A stretch of DNA of 64,000 nucleotides, taken from NCBI RefSeq assembly GCF_000196875.2, contig NC_014532.2, forward strand, positions 744,001 to 808,000, given 5' to 3'. The notes under the pieces were generated by a model. The model was given only the letters and a program-made list of their open reading frames with translations, searched no databases and was not told the origin of the DNA. Shown one piece after another: positions 24,328-32,373 of this stretch. The first letter of the stretch is position 1. Each line of letters opens with the position of its first letter. The translations under genes were made by a program, and so were the position numbers. This DNA is from Halomonas elongata DSM 2581 (GTDB taxonomy: Bacteria > Pseudomonadota > Gammaproteobacteria > Pseudomonadales > Halomonadaceae).

Positions 24328-24642
24328 ATGTCCCACACCATAAACGATCCCGCCGCTATCCTGGCCAGTGCCCTGGCCCATCACCGCGACGGCTTGGACC
24401 CAGAACTTATCGAACTGCCCGAGTCGGCCGTCTTCCCGCACCTGATCCCGGCTCAGCCTTCGACCGCGCGTAAGTCCCGCGTCACCGGCACCCTGCTGGG
24501 GAAGCCGACGCCACCCTTCGTGAAGCGCGGTCGCAGCGTTCGTTATCGCCTGAAGGACGTGCTCGACTGGCTCGCCGATGGCGATGCCTATGGCAACACC
24601 GCCGAGGCCTGCCTGGCCGGAGGTGCTCATGGTGATGCCTGA
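24328..24642 (+). CDS. AlpA/Xis-like helix-turn-helix protein
   Basis: The 104-residue protein contains a MerR/AlpA-type winged-helix stretch in residues about 48-88 (RVTGTLLGKPTPPFVKRGRSVRYRLKDVLDWL), in which the trailing strand RYRLKDVLDWL is diagnostic for excisionase-type regulators. Such proteins control integrase direction or switch on satellite genes. AAGGA lies 7 bases before the ATG. It overlaps the start of the CHC2 gene by 14 bp. Confidence 0.8.
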   Translation: MSHTINDPAAILASALAHHRDGLDPELIELPESAVFPHLIPAQPSTARKSRVTGTLLGKPTPPFVKRGRSVRYRLKDVLDWLADGDAYGNTAEACLAGGAHGDA

Positions 24643-25144
24643 AACGAAAGCGCCCGCCCCGGCCAGGGGGCGAGCGCATCAAGGTAGATCCAGCACATCT
24701 TATGTTACCACCGGCCCTGCCGATGTGTATGCCTTGCTGGATCGTCTGGACAAGGTGAAGCAGACGCGGAGTGATGCTTGGCAAGCGTGCTGCCCAGCCC
24801 ATGACGATCGGCGCCCCTCGCTGAATGTACGCCTGTCTGGCGATGGCACAATCCTGCTCAAGTGCTGGTCGGGGTGTGGTGCTGCGGATGTAGTGTCGGC
24901 TGTTGGCCTCGATCTGAAGGACCTGTTCCCGAGACGCGAGCGCGATACCTGGAGCAAGCCTGTTTCCCCCAGCCAGCGCTGGGTGCCCCGAGATGTTATT
25001 GCCAGCCTGGCTCACGAGGCGCTGATAGCGGCTACCGGAGCCGAAGAGGCAGCCAACGGAACCATTCATACCGCTGAGGATCGTCAACGCCTGATGGTGG
25101 CGGCTGGCCGTCTCCGGACGGCGGCCCAGGAGGTAGGGTTATGA
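24629..25144 (+). CDS. CHC2-type zinc-finger (primase-like) protein
   Basis: The 171-residue protein carries a DnaG-like CHC2 zinc-binding domain in residues about 30-95. The ligands are visible in ACCPAHDDRRPSLNV and LLKCWSGCGAADVVSAVGLDLKDLFP. The TOPRIM/RNA polymerase part of a primase is absent; the rest of the protein is a helical tail. In several phages and islands the zinc domain and the polymerase or helicase parts are separate genes, and the next gene encodes a DUF3631 ATPase, so the two may cooperate in element replication. GGAGG lies 5 bases before the chosen ATG (24635 is an alternative). The stop overlaps the next start (ATGA). Confidence 0.85.
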   Translation: MVMPETKAPAPARGRAHQGRSSTSYVTTGPADVYALLDRLDKVKQTRSDAWQACCPAHDDRRPSLNVRLSGDGTILLKCWSGCGAADVVSAVGLDLKDLFPRRERDTWSKPVSPSQRWVPRDVIASLAHEALIAATGAEEAANGTIHTAEDRQRLMVAAGRLRTAAQEVGL

Positions 25145-26700
25145 CTTCTGCCGTCTCCGATTCTATTGAAGATCGAGGCGTCGCCTGGCTGGACCAGCAT
25201 CGTGCTGAACAGGACGAGGAAGGTGGCCGGCTTGCACGCATCCGGTCTGCGATATCGAGACTTGAAGACGATCCCGGTGCACTGTTCGAGCAGAGCATCC
25301 TCGATGATATCACCTCCGTTCGCCAGGAGAGCCCCGCCGATTGGCAGCGCATCCGGGCCGCCGCCAAGAAAGCCAAGGTGCAGGTCGGCGAACTCGACAA
25401 GCTGACCAAAACGCTGGGCAGTGGCGAGGGGGGCGAGATGTTCCCCACCGTCGAGCCATGGCCCGAGCCGGTGGATGGAGTCGCCCTGATCCGCGAGCTA
25501 TCCGATACGCTCCGGCGTTTTGTGGTGTGTGACCCTGAGGTGGCCGACGCCGCTGCGCTGTGGATCACCTTCACCTGGTTTATTGATGAAGTGCATGTCG
25601 CACCGATCGCCAACATCACCGCGCCGCTGGCGAACTGTGGCAAGTCCACTCTGCTGGAGTTCATGGAGACATTCGTCTATCAGCCGTTGAAGTGTGACGG
25701 CATAAGCCCTGCTGCGCTGTTCCGGTCCATGGATCGATGGCAGGCCACCATGCTTGTCGATGAGGTCGATACCTTCCTTCGCGATAACGAGGATGCGCGC
25801 GGTGTCATCAACTCCGGGCACCGCCGAAACGGCTTCATCATCCGCGTGGTGGGGGATGACCATGAACCGAAGCGGTTCGCGACCTGGGGGGCCAAGGCGC
25901 TGTGTGGCATCGGTTCCATCGCCAACACGCTGGCCAGCCGCTCCATCCGCCTTGAGCTTCGCCGGAAGATGCCCCACGAAACGGTGGAGAACATCCGCTT
26001 CATGCCTCCGGAGCTTCGCCAGCGGCTTCAACAGCAGCTGGCCAGGCTGCATGAAGACCTGGCTGACACGGTGGCCGCTGCCCGTCCTACCCCTGTCCCC
26101 GGCTTGAGCAACCGCGCTGCTGACAATTGGGAGCCGTTGAAGCAGATCGCCGACGCCGTAGGTGGCGAGTGGCCGGAACGTCTCAAGGCAGTGGCCATCA
26201 CCGTGACCCGCATGGATGACGAGGAACAGGCCAGCGATGTAGGGACTGAGCTGCTGAAAGACATCAAGGGAGTGTTCGAGGAGAAGAAAGCCAACTCGAT
26301 CTTCACGGCTGACCTGACGGAAGCACTGTGGGCCGATAGTGAAGCGCCTTGGAATACCTGGAACCGTGGAAAGCCGATGAGTGCCAGGCAGCTATCGGCC
26401 AAGCTTGCTGACTTCGGTGTTCGCTCTAAGCAAATCCGTATCGGTAGCAGTACCAAGAAGGGGTATCGGAAAGAAGACTTCAAGGACGCCTTCGACCGTT
26501 ATCTTCCCACCGACACCCCATCTCAAAGCGAAACAGCGAAACAATCCCACAACCATGGGGATTACAGCGACTTTCCAAACGAAACAGAGAGCCCCGGTGT
26601 TTCGGACGCGAAACGCTGCGAGCCCCATAACCACGCGGGTCGTTTCGATGTTTCGGAAGAAACACCCCGCCCCAGTGGAAAAAACCGGGAGGTGTTCTAA
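25141..26700 (+). CDS. DUF3631-domain ATPase/helicase-like replication protein
   Basis: The 519-residue protein has a P-loop-like motif APLANCGKSTLLE (about residues 160-172), an acidic Walker B-like LVDEVDTFL (about 204-212) and the conserved C-terminal DUF3631 helical block (about 300-440, ERLKAVAITVTRMDDEEQ...DIKGVFEEKKANSIFTADLTEALW and SARQLSAKLADFGVRSKQIRIG). These proteins accompany primase-like zinc fingers on phages and islands and are probably replicative helicases. The last 60 residues are low-complexity and hydrophilic, encoded by DNA with several imperfect GTTTCG/CGAAAC repeats. It is translationally coupled to the CHC2 gene (4-bp overlap). Confidence 0.88.
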   Translation: MTSAVSDSIEDRGVAWLDQHRAEQDEEGGRLARIRSAISRLEDDPGALFEQSILDDITSVRQESPADWQRIRAAAKKAKVQVGELDKLTKTLGSGEGGEMFPTVEPWPEPVDGVALIRELSDTLRRFVVCDPEVADAAALWITFTWFIDEVHVAPIANITAPLANCGKSTLLEFMETFVYQPLKCDGISPAALFRSMDRWQATMLVDEVDTFLRDNEDARGVINSGHRRNGFIIRVVGDDHEPKRFATWGAKALCGIGSIANTLASRSIRLELRRKMPHETVENIRFMPPELRQRLQQQLARLHEDLADTVAAARPTPVPGLSNRAADNWEPLKQIADAVGGEWPERLKAVAITVTRMDDEEQASDVGTELLKDIKGVFEEKKANSIFTADLTEALWADSEAPWNTWNRGKPMSARQLSAKLADFGVRSKQIRIGSSTKKGYRKEDFKDAFDRYLPTDTPSQSETAKQSHNHGDYSDFPNETESPGVSDAKRCEPHNHAGRFDVSEETPRPSGKNREVF

Positions 26701-26994
26701 ATGGCCACCGTTGATTACCTCCGAGCGCACAACCTGCAAGCCGAACCGCTGCCCGGTGGAAGGATCAGCGTCTGGCCTGCCGAGAATATCACCGACGAGA
26801 CGCGAGTCTGGATCAAACGTCACAAGGCTGAGCTGCTTCAAGAGCTGGTCCCGACGAACAGCGACAAGCGTTATTCGTGGCGCGTCATTCGTGGCGGTAA
26901 GTCCATCTCCACCTTGGTGGGAGGGCTCCGCAGCCGCGAAGAGGCACTCGAGGCCGCCCGCGCTCGGTGGTCCGATGCCCGTGTAGAAGTGTGA
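26701..26994 (+). CDS. small protein with TubC-N-like domain
   Basis: In the 97-residue product, residues 4-50 (DYLRAHNLQAEPLPGGRISVWPAENITDETRVWIKRHKAELLQEL) follow the pattern of the TubC N-terminal docking domain. That domain is known from hybrid NRPS-PKS enzymes but also occurs as an orphan in phage and island proteins. The C-terminal half (RYSWRVIRGGKSISTLVGGLRSREEALEAARARW) resembles a small beta-alpha module. The ATG immediately follows the stop of the DUF3631 gene, with GGGAGG 8 bases upstream. An interaction or docking role is inferred from the domain. Confidence 0.75.
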   Translation: MATVDYLRAHNLQAEPLPGGRISVWPAENITDETRVWIKRHKAELLQELVPTNSDKRYSWRVIRGGKSISTLVGGLRSREEALEAARARWSDARVEV

Positions 26995-27007
26995 AGGAGA
27001 CTAAGCA

Positions 27008-27613
27008 ATGTCTGATATCGATAAAGCAGTAGAGGCCTTCTACGGAGCCGCTGATTCACCAGCGTCACCGGATACGGGGGAACCAGATCAAGCACAAACA
27101 GATGACCCGGCAAGTCGGTTCTACAAAGACGATGAGAAACAAGCAGGTAATCCTTACGCGCTCGAGAAGGATGTCGTGGATCAAATGTATGGCGGATCGG
27201 ACGCCGTCCAGTTGCCTGAAGATCTGGACCTCTCACCGCTGACGGCAGGCGATCCCAATGCTGATACCACTACGCTCAGTAGGAACCTGGGCTATATGGC
27301 TGCCGAGGCTGGCGCGACAGCCAATGATGTTAGCGCTTTGGTAGGCATGGCCAGCGAGCACGTGAGTGGGGGGAAGGTCGTTGACGATGCGACGCGCGAG
27401 CAGTCGATCCACGAAGTGCTTGCTCCCTACGATGGGGATCACAGCAAGCTTCAGGATGCTATCGATCTGGTAGCGACTTATCCCGAGCTAAGCGATTGGT
27501 TAACACAAACCGGTGCCGGAGACGATCCGCGCATCGTCAGCAAGATGATTGAACTCGCCCAGACTCCACGCGGCCGTGCCCGCCTGCAAAAGTTCCGAGG
27601 TATGCAGTCATGA
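27008..27613 (+). CDS. acidic element protein of unknown function
   Basis: The 201-residue protein is strongly acidic. Residues about 15-60 look disordered (rich in Asp, Pro, Ala, Gln, Thr). The remainder is helical, with TLSRNLGYMAAEAGATANDVSALVGMASEHV and a C-terminal DDPRIVSKMIELAQTPRGRARLQKFRG. The layout recalls phage-encoded assembly or scaffold-associated proteins, but I cannot name a family. AAGGAG lies 8 bases before the start. The following gene overlaps by 4 bp (ATGA), so the two products probably work together. Confidence 0.68.
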   Translation: MSDIDKAVEAFYGAADSPASPDTGEPDQAQTDDPASRFYKDDEKQAGNPYALEKDVVDQMYGGSDAVQLPEDLDLSPLTAGDPNADTTTLSRNLGYMAAEAGATANDVSALVGMASEHVSGGKVVDDATREQSIHEVLAPYDGDHSKLQDAIDLVATYPELSDWLTQTGAGDDPRIVSKMIELAQTPRGRARLQKFRGMQS

Positions 27614-28176
27614 TGAACCCCGAGACCATGTCGACGACCAAACTCTCCCATCGCCTGAAGCATCTTGTGACTCAGGAGCGCCAGCTCCAGATGGATCTGG
27701 GGAGCGATCCCGATGCCATCCTGGGCGAGGCGATCTCTCTCACCGATATCGCTGAAGAAAAACGGCTCATTGCCTTGGAGTTGAAGAGGCGCGATAAGCA
27801 AGCCGACCAGGACCGCAAGGCTAAGATCGATCAAAAAGTCGTAGAACGCGACGAGGCCTTGAGTCAGGTTGCTGAGCTTAGCGCCCAATTGGCCGATAAA
27901 GCGGATGACCTCCAGGCGTTTGTCGACCTCTATCGAGATTTGATAGAGGCCTCGGCAAAGGCGTACGGCTGCAATGAGGCCCTGAAGCTCAGTGGTGAGT
28001 CGAGGATGAGCCTCCATCGCCTCTCGCGTGATAAGCACTGCGAATCGATTCGCGCCTTGGTCATTCAGGCCTTTGGCGTTGAGCCGTTTCTCGACATCCA
28101 GTTACGGGAGAAGGCGATTCACTGGAACTTCGACTTCAAGCAAGAGCTGCTGAGGCTCCAACACCCACCCAACTGA
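27610..28176 (+). CDS. coiled-coil element protein of unknown function
   Basis: The 188-residue product contains a long charged helical segment (about residues 40-112, with EEKRLIALELKRRDKQADQDRKAKIDQKVVERDEALSQVAELSAQLADKADDLQAF) predicted to form a coiled coil. A C-terminal region follows that includes DKHCESIRALVIQAFGVEPFLDIQLREKAIHWNF. It is translationally coupled to the preceding acidic protein. No catalytic motif or signal peptide is seen. A structural or scaffold role is possible but not demonstrated. Confidence 0.68.
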   Translation: MMNPETMSTTKLSHRLKHLVTQERQLQMDLGSDPDAILGEAISLTDIAEEKRLIALELKRRDKQADQDRKAKIDQKVVERDEALSQVAELSAQLADKADDLQAFVDLYRDLIEASAKAYGCNEALKLSGESRMSLHRLSRDKHCESIRALVIQAFGVEPFLDIQLREKAIHWNFDFKQELLRLQHPPN

Positions 28177-28264
28177 GGCTTGAGCCGGGCTCCTGATCCG
28201 AAGGTGCCCGGCCCATCGGCTTGGTCCCTGGGGATGTATTCAGGTGAAGCAAGGGGGAGAAGCT

Positions 28265-28549
28265 ATGCGGGATACTCAGGTTGAACTGAGAAAGCGATTT
28301 AAGGCGTGGGCCCGAGCGATGGATAGGGGCGAGCACCCGCCCTTTCCCGAAGAATGTCGCCGCTTGTGCTGTGGAGCCAAGACCCGAGCGGGAACCCCCT
28401 GCAAGCGTCGTGACTTGTATGACTCGGGCCGCTGCCGCCTTCACGGTGGGTTATCAACGGGCCCCAAGTCTGGCCCACGAGCCAAGAAGGATCTGAAAAC
28501 GCCAGTGGAAAGTTCCAGAGTCAATCCCGATCCCCTTCTACATCGATAA
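28265..28549 (+). CDS. small HGGxSTG-motif Cys-rich protein
   Basis: The 94-residue basic protein has RLCCGAKTRAGTPCKRRDLYDSGRCRLHGGLSTGPKS in residues about 33-70. This is the recurrent C-G-A-x-T-R-x-G-x-P-C ... C-x-x-H-G-G-x-S-T-G pattern of small phage and island proteins. The three Cys and one His probably bind zinc. It is often found near terminase or packaging genes, but its function is not known. GGGGGAG lies 6-7 bases before the ATG. It is the last plus-strand gene of the element. Confidence 0.78.
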   Translation: MRDTQVELRKRFKAWARAMDRGEHPPFPEECRRLCCGAKTRAGTPCKRRDLYDSGRCRLHGGLSTGPKSGPRAKKDLKTPVESSRVNPDPLLHR

Positions 28550-28648
28550 AGGCTGAAGGTCTTAATTAAACCCCATGAAGGGTTGATAAATGTTGAGATT
28601 GGGACGGATGGTTGAGGGAGGCTTGAGCTCCGCCATTTCCGCAAGCTT

Positions 28649-29098
28649 TCAAGGTAGGGGCGGGTGAACTATCGCGACGGCCGCGAATATTGGCAAAGAC
28701 CAGCACAAGGCTACGGCATGGCTGACGACCACAGGGAATGAGCGGTGAAGCATATGTCGTTTTAGAAAGGAGGCATGGAAGACCACAACATAAACCATCA
28801 CCGCGAGCACTATGCCGACCCATGCCGCCATGGTCAGTAGGCTCCCAGGAAGCACCCAGAGCAAGGTGTGCGCTTCTTTGAAAGCTATCCCTAGGGCGCC
28901 AACATAGAGGGCTAGCAAGGCCCACCGTGCATCCTTTCTGGATAGACCTGCTGGAACCTCGTATTGGAAGAAGACCCCAAGTTCTCGACAAACGGTAGGA
29001 ATGGGAGCGTCTTCCTCGCATAAGGGAGGTCTCGGTCTGAGAAGCGACCCTTGCACGCTTCGGCCCATCCGTACTGGTATCCATCGGCCCTTTACCAT
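28649..29098 (-). CDS. membrane protein of unknown function at the right end of the element
   Basis: The 149-residue protein has a soluble N-terminus of about 55 residues (with two Cys) followed by about three predicted membrane helices (about 60-78, 80-105 and 120-143). It is the only element gene on the minus strand, a common position for cargo or superinfection-type genes. GAGGAAGG lies 5 bases before the ATG, which supports real translation. I do not recognise the family. Confidence 0.6.
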   Translation of the reverse strand: MVKGRWIPVRMGRSVQGSLLRPRPPLCEEDAPIPTVCRELGVFFQYEVPAGLSRKDARWALLALYVGALGIAFKEAHTLLWVLPGSLLTMAAWVGIVLAVMVYVVVFHASFLKRHMLHRSFPVVVSHAVALCWSLPIFAAVAIVHPPLP

Positions 29099-29178
29099 AA
29101 TGCCTTCCTCAAGATGGTCAGCCCCTGGCCAACAGTAGCGCAGCCGTGAGCAATTGGTCTTCTGAGTTTTGGTTGGGC

Positions 29179-29200
29179 GGAACCTATTTGGAACCTAAAG
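29179..29200. repeat. two 11-bp repeats (GGAACCTATTT), right arm
   Basis: GGAACCTATTT at 29179 and GGAACCTAAAG at 29190 repeat the left-arm motif in the same orientation, about 60-80 bp inside the right att core. The distribution (three left, two right) fits arm-type integrase or excisionase binding sites. Confidence 0.65.
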
Positions 29201-29212
29201 TCGTGGATAAAG

Positions 29213-29249
29213 AAAACGGCCACCGCGATGCTTCGCTAAGTGGCCGTTT
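29213..29249 (-). terminator. terminator of tRNA-Thr supplied by the element
   Basis: AAAACGGCCACC pairs with AGTGGCCGTTT (one G-U type mismatch) and has an inner GCGA/TCGC stem. On the minus strand it is followed by TTTTCTTT. It lies 14 bp beyond the 3' end of the tRNA gene and is a diverged copy of the hairpin at 21984-22021. Confidence 0.78.
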
Positions 29250-29262
29250 CTATTGATGTTTC

Positions 29263-29338
29263 TGGTGCCGGTGAGTGGACTCGAACCACCGGCCTACGCA
29301 TTACGAGTGCGTTGCTCTACCAACTGAGCTACACCGGC
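29263..29338 (-). tRNA. tRNA-Thr(CGU)
   Basis: The 76-nt gene on the minus strand folds into a standard cloverleaf: acceptor GCCGGTG/CACCGGC, D stem GCTC/GAGC, anticodon loop CTCGTAA (anticodon CGU), T arm with TTCGAGT, and an encoded CCA. It is the attR site of the integrative element; the 3' half is supplied by the element. A TATCAT -10-like string lies a short distance upstream. Confidence 0.97.
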
Positions 29339-29389
29339 GCGCGAAGTATGATACTGGCATGCGCGCCGGTATGCCAGATCCGGGTGTGT

Positions 29390-30703
29390 TCAGTAGGCAT
29401 AATCGCGACCGGCCGCCTTGGCACGTTCACGAGAGCTTGGATTGACCGATTCGCGGAAGGGCATCTCGCAGACTGTCGCGGCTACCGGCTGTCCTGGAAT
29501 GTCGAGGAATTCGTCGGGTAGCCAGGCCACCAGTTCGGTACCCAGTTCTGCCGAAGAGACGGGCACATAGGCCATGGCGATGTTGGTGCCGAGTTCCGGC
29601 GAATACCAGGGCGAGGTGATCCAGCCATTGGGTTCGCTGCCGGCATCCGGGCCTACCAGCCAGAAGTCCGGTGCGTAGTCTTCGATGGGCTTGCCATCGA
29701 GCTTGAGCCCCACCAGTTGGTGGCTGAACGGAGGCCGACCGGCCTTGACCAGTTCCCGGGTGCGCTCCAGGGCTTCTTTACCGATGTAGTCCGCCTCCTT
29801 GGCCTTGGGCACCATGTGGCCAAGATTGCATTGGAAGGGGTTGGTCTCGTGGTCGAGATCCTGCCCGTAGGACAGGATGCCGGCGGCGATGCGACGGTGG
29901 TGGGCCGGTGCGATGACCATCAGGTTGTATTGTTCGCCGACGTCGAGAATGGCGTTCCAGACGGTCTCGGCGTTCAGGGTCGAGTCATGGGCATAGACTT
30001 CGTAGCCCTTTTCGCCGGAGAAACCGGTCTGGGAGATGAAGACGTCGACGCCCTCGATGCGGGCGGCCATCAGGCCGTAATAGGGCACTTCGCGTACCGC
30101 TTCGCCGACCAGGTCGGCCAGCAGGTCCTCGGACTTAGGTCCTTGAACCTGAAGCGGGCTGACGTCGATCTCGTCGATCTCGACGTCGAAGCGCATGCCA
30201 TGATTGACCCCCCGGAACCAGTAGGCCAGGTCCGAATCGCTGATGGTGAACCAGAACTCGTCCTCGGCGACGCGCAGCATGACCGGGTCGTTGAGCACAC
30301 GGCCGTGTTCGTCGCAGAGCACCACATAGCGCCCCATCATGGATGGCACCCGGGTCACGTCACGAGTGCAGACGTAGTTGCAGAAGGCCTCTGCCTCGGG
30401 GCCCTTGACGCGAATGGGCCGCTCGACGGCGACGTTCCACAGGGTCACGTCGTTGACCAGCGCGCGGTATTCCTCCATGGCGCCGCCATCCTCGGGGCGC
30501 ACATAGGCGCGGGGGTGATACATGCGATTGTAGACGGTGGCCTTCCAGCAGCCGGCCTCGACGGAGAGGTGCCAGTAGGGAGACTTGCGAACCCGATTGG
30601 AGAGCAATAGCTGAATGCCAGGGTCGCCACTCTGACGGAGGTTGACCGGCACCCGGCGCTCGCTCTGGTCGATGGACTGCTGGAAGTTGACGTTATGTGT
30701 CAT
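29390..30703 (-). CDS. DmdA-like GcvT-family tetrahydrofolate-dependent demethylase
   Basis: The 437-residue protein is a member of the aminomethyltransferase (GcvT) family. Its N-terminal third tracks the DMSP demethylase DmdA closely: RVRKSPYWHLSVEAG, TVYNRMYHPRAYV, VTLWNVAVERPIRVKGPEA, LCDEHGRVLNDPVMLRVAEDEFWFTISDSDLAYWFRGV, and SPLQVQGPKSEDLLADLVGE. DmdA transfers a methyl group from dimethylsulfoniopropionate to tetrahydrofolate. This protein is about 70 residues longer than typical DmdA (about 365), so it may be a relative acting on another methylated compatible solute. The start at 30703 has GAGGAG 9 bases upstream. It lies next to the element's tRNA and the tesB gene. Confidence 0.85.
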   Translation of the reverse strand: MTHNVNFQQSIDQSERRVPVNLRQSGDPGIQLLLSNRVRKSPYWHLSVEAGCWKATVYNRMYHPRAYVRPEDGGAMEEYRALVNDVTLWNVAVERPIRVKGPEAEAFCNYVCTRDVTRVPSMMGRYVVLCDEHGRVLNDPVMLRVAEDEFWFTISDSDLAYWFRGVNHGMRFDVEIDEIDVSPLQVQGPKSEDLLADLVGEAVREVPYYGLMAARIEGVDVFISQTGFSGEKGYEVYAHDSTLNAETVWNAILDVGEQYNLMVIAPAHHRRIAAGILSYGQDLDHETNPFQCNLGHMVPKAKEADYIGKEALERTRELVKAGRPPFSHQLVGLKLDGKPIEDYAPDFWLVGPDAGSEPNGWITSPWYSPELGTNIAMAYVPVSSAELGTELVAWLPDEFLDIPGQPVAATVCEMPFRESVNPSSRERAKAAGRDYAY

Positions 30704-30971
30704 GGCGCGGCACTCCTCGTCCTTGGCTGATGGTCCGAGCGGGTGTCGAGGAGACGTATGCCTTTCGCCGTCGCTCTCGAGCGCTCGGACCTCGCTGTCG
30801 GAGGCCCGGGCGGGCATCCGCTCGACGGCGTCATCTGAGTCATGTCGGTCGTTGCGGATGAGGGCCGCCGATATCTTCAAGGTAGGCGTGAACGCGCGGA
30901 TCACCGTTCCAGCGGCGACGCCGGTATTCCCGGGTACGACACACCGAGTACAGGCACTTTGCGTGCAGGTC

Positions 30972-31793
30972 CTAGCGCGGTGCCTCGTGCAGCCTCGTCA
31001 GTCCTTCCTGGGCACTGGAAGCGACCAGGCGTCCGTCACGATCGTAGATGCTGCCACGGGCGAAGCCGCGCGCGCCGCCAGCCCAGGGGCTGTCCATGTC
31101 ATAGAGCAGCCAGTCGTTGACCTTGACGTCGTGGTGGAACCACAGGGCATGGTCGAGACTGGCGATCTGTAATCTGGGATCGCCGAAGACGAGATCGTGG
31201 GGAACCAGCGAAGTGGTCAGCAGATTGAAGTCGGAACTGTAGGCCAGCAGGTAGCGGTGCAGCGCCGGGTCGTCGGGCAGTTCGCCGGCCAGGCGGAACC
31301 ACAGGCGCTTGCGAGCTGGCTGGCCGGGTTCGGCGCTGTCCTCGAGGTGGCGAAACTCGATCGGATGGCCGGGGAAGCGGGTCACTCCGGCGTCGCTCTC
31401 TTCCGGGCATTCGGGGGGCGTCACCTCGGGCATGCGCGGCTGGTGGGCGATGCTGGTTTCCTCACCGTGGAAGGACGCGCTGCAGAAGAAGATCGGCCGA
31501 CCCTTCTGAATCGCCGTGATGCGACGGGTGGTGAAGCTGGCGCCGTCGCGCACGGCGTCGACCTGATAGACCACCGGCATCTGGGCATCGCCCGGACGCA
31601 GGAAGTAGCCGTGCAGTGAATGTACGCGGCGCTCGGCGCTCACGGTGTGGGTCGCCGCCGAGAGGGCTTGGCCAAGTACCTGGCCACCGAACAGTTGCGG
31701 CAGTCCCAGATCCTGGCTGCGGCCTCGAAAAAGGTTCTCTTCCAGGGGTTCCAGGGCGAGCAGGTCGACCAGGGCGTTTAGCGCGTCGGACAT
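30972..31793 (-). CDS. tesB: acyl-CoA thioesterase II
   Basis: The 273-residue double-hotdog thioesterase matches TesB: LFRGRSQDLGLPQLFGGQVLGQALSAA near the N-terminus, HSLHGYFLRPGD, SLDHALWFHHDVKVNDWLLYDMDSPWAGGARGFARG and the terminal SSAQEGLTR. The residues equivalent to the catalytic Asp, Ser/Thr and Gln are in these last two segments. It hydrolyses medium and long acyl-CoAs in the cytoplasm. AGGAGGAT lies about 9 bases before the ATG. It is co-directional with, but 268 bp from, the DmdA-like gene. Confidence 0.93.
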   Translation of the reverse strand: MSDALNALVDLLALEPLEENLFRGRSQDLGLPQLFGGQVLGQALSAATHTVSAERRVHSLHGYFLRPGDAQMPVVYQVDAVRDGASFTTRRITAIQKGRPIFFCSASFHGEETSIAHQPRMPEVTPPECPEESDAGVTRFPGHPIEFRHLEDSAEPGQPARKRLWFRLAGELPDDPALHRYLLAYSSDFNLLTTSLVPHDLVFGDPRLQIASLDHALWFHHDVKVNDWLLYDMDSPWAGGARGFARGSIYDRDGRLVASSAQEGLTRLHEAPR

Positions 31794-31811
31794 TCGGGGG
31801 TATCCTCCTGA

Positions 31812-32369
<558 letters not shown>

Positions 32370-32373
32370 GCGT

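Larger units (their letters stand above)
22030..29307. mobile_element. 7.2-kb integrative element in tRNA-Thr(CGU)
   Basis: The left boundary carries a 3' fragment of tRNA-Thr and the right boundary carries the intact tRNA gene. The shared core is 33 identical bases (22030-22062 and 29259-29291), then one mismatch, then 15 identical bases, so att identity runs from the anticodon loop to the CCA end. A tyrosine integrase gene lies next to the left end and points inward. GGAACCTATTT repeats lie just inside both ends. Inside are genes for an AlpA/Xis-like protein, a CHC2 zinc finger, a DUF3631 ATPase and unknown products. No virion, terminase or conjugation genes are seen, which suggests a satellite-like or mobilisable island. 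Activity cannot be judged from sequence alone. Confidence 0.9.
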
